Shown one piece after another: positions 22,201-24,183 of a stretch of DNA of 24,183 nucleotides (the first letter of the stretch is position 1; each line of letters opens with the position of its first letter). Origin of the DNA: Nephromyces sp. MM_2019. Taxonomy: Eukaryota > Apicomplexa > Aconoidasida > Nephromycida. Where the stretch lies: positions 1 to 24,183 of the forward strand of contig JADHZB010001168.1 in NCBI GenBank assembly GCA_015657535.1, given 5' to 3'. The position numbers and the translations under genes were made by a program. The notes under the pieces are model-generated. The model had not been told where the DNA came from. It worked only from the letters and a program-made list of their open reading frames with translations, and made no database searches.

Positions 22201-24183
22201 TTCTTATCTTTCATGCGTCAGATTCGTTCAAATGAGGGCAAACTTCTAGAAAATTGTCGAAGTCGGTATTAAAACACAAAATTTAATGCCATCAGACTAC
22301 CCCCACCGCCTGTTTTTGATTTCCTTCGCCAATTAAGGGCACACGCCGTATTGCGAGTACTTTCATATTAGTTTTCTCAGGGTGCACCGTGCATGTTGAG
22401 TATAAAATATTGTTTTAACTGGGTTTGCAGTGATGGACATTAGGAATAGCTGAGGTGTAAATGCTATGAATAGACCTTACGCGAAGCATGTCAGACTAAG
22501 CGAGTGACATGTAACTTAACAGATGATTTCCCGTATGAATTGGTTGATGCAACAAAAATTCCTAGAATAACCGCGATAACAGTAGAGGCTGACTCTTGCA
22601 GGTTTTAGACTACGTTATACGTACAATACAATAGGGCTATGCATCCAATGCCAGAGTACAACTTGCATGCTTTGGCATTTGCACGATGCCGAAATATTCA
22701 ATTTTGCACGCCCCACGCTTCCTGAGTTATCTTCTCCTTAATCTCGTAATGAATTGGTGGATTTTTTCGCTGTAACTAACCTTTGTTTCTTCCCTGATTT
22801 AGAGATGCGATGATGCCAGCAGACAAAAATCAGGGAGCCTCCTCTAAAGGCAAGGACGACGCGTCACAGCCTACAGGTCAGTACATGCACGCCATGGCAT
22901 GCAATGGACGTTCCTTAAATGCTATGGGATATTCCTCGGATTAACCTTGAAAATAACTTATGGCTACAGTAGTGCAGAAACTTTAATGCAGGAGACCGAA
23001 ATATGAGAGAACGCAAAGCTTCATTTGTAGGGCAATGTAAATCTGGATTTAACATAATTTAGCCATAGCCAATACTTTGGGCTTCTGCTAGCGCTTTTAC
23101 CCAATATAGTCATTACTAGTACCTTAAACACAACTTGCAGCAAGTCTCAAATACTTGAATCGTGTCAAGTTGAATAGCATGGCAATAAGGTAATTTAAAA
23201 AGGGATGACATAAGGATTACTTTAGATCACAGCTAGAAAGGTACAATATTTTCAAGTCGAGCATAATTAATAAAACTTAAATGTTTTGAATAAATGAGCC
23301 TCATTACTTTGCACATTTGGGATTTTGAAAATATAAGTAAACCCAAGGGTACCGATAAATTTTGAAGTAGCTACAGGAAGCTTTGATTGCATAGTGTCAA
23401 GTAAATAGCCCCCATTAATTTGTAAAGTTTGAGAAGTTAATTTTTTTCATCGGCCAATTTACCCATGTATATACAATTTTTTTTATCATCGCTCGGTCAT
23501 ATTAATATTGCATCATCGAATTTATCAATCCTAGCAACGATTCTACTTTCGTTCGAAATATCATGATGTGCATATACAAACAAAATAGCGTTCCCACTGT
23601 AAAAAAAATATGAAAATATTTCCGGATTCTCAGAGACATCGAAAGTAGCAAAAAGCACGTTGCAAGGAAAGAATACCGCTCTAAAAAGTTCAGCGAAGAC
23701 TGAACTTTCTACTAAGTTTGCCTCTAGCTTAACTTCGAAAAATAAAGCAGAAATTTCAAAGAAAAGTGACGGCGATAAGGCTGCTGAAATAAAAAAGCCT
23801 TCTATAGGGGTTGGTGATGAGACAAAATCAACCGTTTTAAAGGTGGGTACGAAGGGCGCTGCAGTAAAGGCGTCAGTTAAGAAAGAGCTCATCAAAAAGT
23901 TGGCAGTTGAGACTCCGAAAGGAGGTGCCAGTGAAAACGAGACAGAGAGCGTGGGGAAACTTGGAGGAGTAGCCGTCAAGCCGATACCGTCAAAAAAGGG
24001 TTTGGTGAACAATGCAGCGCAAGAAAAACAGGTGGAATCGAGCGAGCCTGGCGAACTTGAAAAGCAAGAGAGTACCGCGAAAACTGTGCTTCCACCGGTT
24101 AAGAAAAAAGGATTAGATCCTTCTGCAAAGTCTCCACAAGCAACAGATGATGAAGCTAAAAAAGCAGGATTGGCACCTAGGCC
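16286..24183 (+). CDS. Unrecognised multi-exon protein with coiled-coil and Lys-rich tail (3' partial)
   Basis: Proposed exons: 16286-16385, 16669-16773, 17264-17428, 17738-17896, 18301-18396, 19208-19444, 20013-20065, 20117-20160, 20874-20937, 21288-21368, 21619-21686, 21981-22012, 22143-22176, 22803-22876, 23634 to the window edge. All are GT-AG and phases agree, giving 620 codons. Residues 1-33 are basic then acidic/serine-rich. About 35-115 is charged and helical (EEKARHYFTLYKNERIKREN; YIDTLERKLANIK), likely coiled coil. About 124-195 carries five Cys and Tyr/Leu-rich segments. A run of five prolines (EAPPPPPEPSG) follows near 198. From 413 on it is Lys/Ser/Ala-rich low complexity with SKKGL, KKKGL and KKAGL motifs. 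No signal peptide or membrane helix is evident. Exons 7 and 8 (20013-20160) are the least certain; exon 4 could end earlier at 17839, and exon 10 at 21365. I do not know its function. Confidence 0.75.
17897..18300 (+). other. Intron 4 of the right-hand gene
   Basis: AT-rich sequence between the GTGAGT donor and the TTTTCAATTTTCAG acceptor. No coding stretch, microsatellite or RNA gene is seen. Confidence 0.6.
20161..20873 (+). other. Large intron of the right-hand gene
   Basis: AT-rich, with stops in all frames, ending in the pyrimidine-rich acceptor AATGTTTTCAG. Nothing else recognisable is inside. The size depends on whether the exon at 20117-20160 is real; without it and its neighbour the intron would start at 19445. 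Confidence 0.4.
22877..23633 (+). other. Last large intron before the Lys-rich exon
   Basis: AT-rich sequence between the GTCAGT donor and the TTCCGGATTCTCAG acceptor. Stops occur in all plus frames and no repeat array is present. The long minus-strand open frame that begins in the following exon and enters this intron is the antisense of the Lys-rich tail. Confidence 0.55.

Noticed and set aside
23497..24012. 171-codon minus-strand open frame rich in Phe/Ser/Pro
   Set aside because: It is antisense of the Lys/Ser-rich coding exon that joins in phase with the rest of the plus-strand gene.
1..24183. tRNA, rRNA, CRISPR array, IS element
   Set aside because: I looked for cloverleaf, rRNA-like conserved blocks, spaced repeats and terminal inverted repeats and saw none I could support.

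Overview
The window is nuclear DNA of a eukaryote with intron-rich, compact-exon genes (GT-AG introns of about 50 to 1,400 bp), no bacterial features, and long CA/TG microsatellite tracts. A protist such as a coccidian apicomplexan would fit this layout, but no lineage-specific marker gene is visible, so that is a guess.

Left half (1-10,850): the best-supported gene lies on the minus strand at 8701-2218. Conceptual splicing of eleven exons with matching phases gives a complete 563-residue LisH-CTLH-WD40 protein, an ortholog of WDR26/Gid7, a subunit of the GID/CTLH ubiquitin ligase. A 5' UTR intron (9386-8707) precedes its start codon. Its introns are packed with TG-rich tracts (CA on the plus strand), often directly downstream of the 5' splice site. 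An 80-bp tandem repeat sits at its 3' end and an 81-bp tandem repeat in its 5' UTR intron. Upstream, at 10368-10175, is the 5' end of another minus-strand gene. It has a 56-bp UTR intron and a short coding exon that appears to need a one-base frame correction. The region 1-2217 holds CA repeats and a few exon-like pieces that I could not join into a gene.

Middle (10,850-16,285): the CA compartment ends and ordinary AT-richer sequence begins. Here there are small tandem repeats (11386-11561 and 12409-12555), one possible short ORF (11584-11826), and two faint, decayed matches to the DDE transposase pattern (13435-13626 and 14809-15027). No convincing host gene was found.

Right (16,286-24,183): a plus-strand gene of at least 15 exons starts at 16286 and runs off the window end. 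Splicing gives about 620 residues: an acidic/serine-rich N-terminus, a charged coiled-coil-like stretch, a Cys-containing region, a proline run, and a long Lys/Ser/Thr-rich low-complexity tail with KKGL-like motifs. I do not recognise the family. Its first six introns are all phase 1.

The three genes have no evident shared pathway. The WDR26 gene and the fragment above it lie in tandem on the minus strand, and the right-hand gene points away from them.
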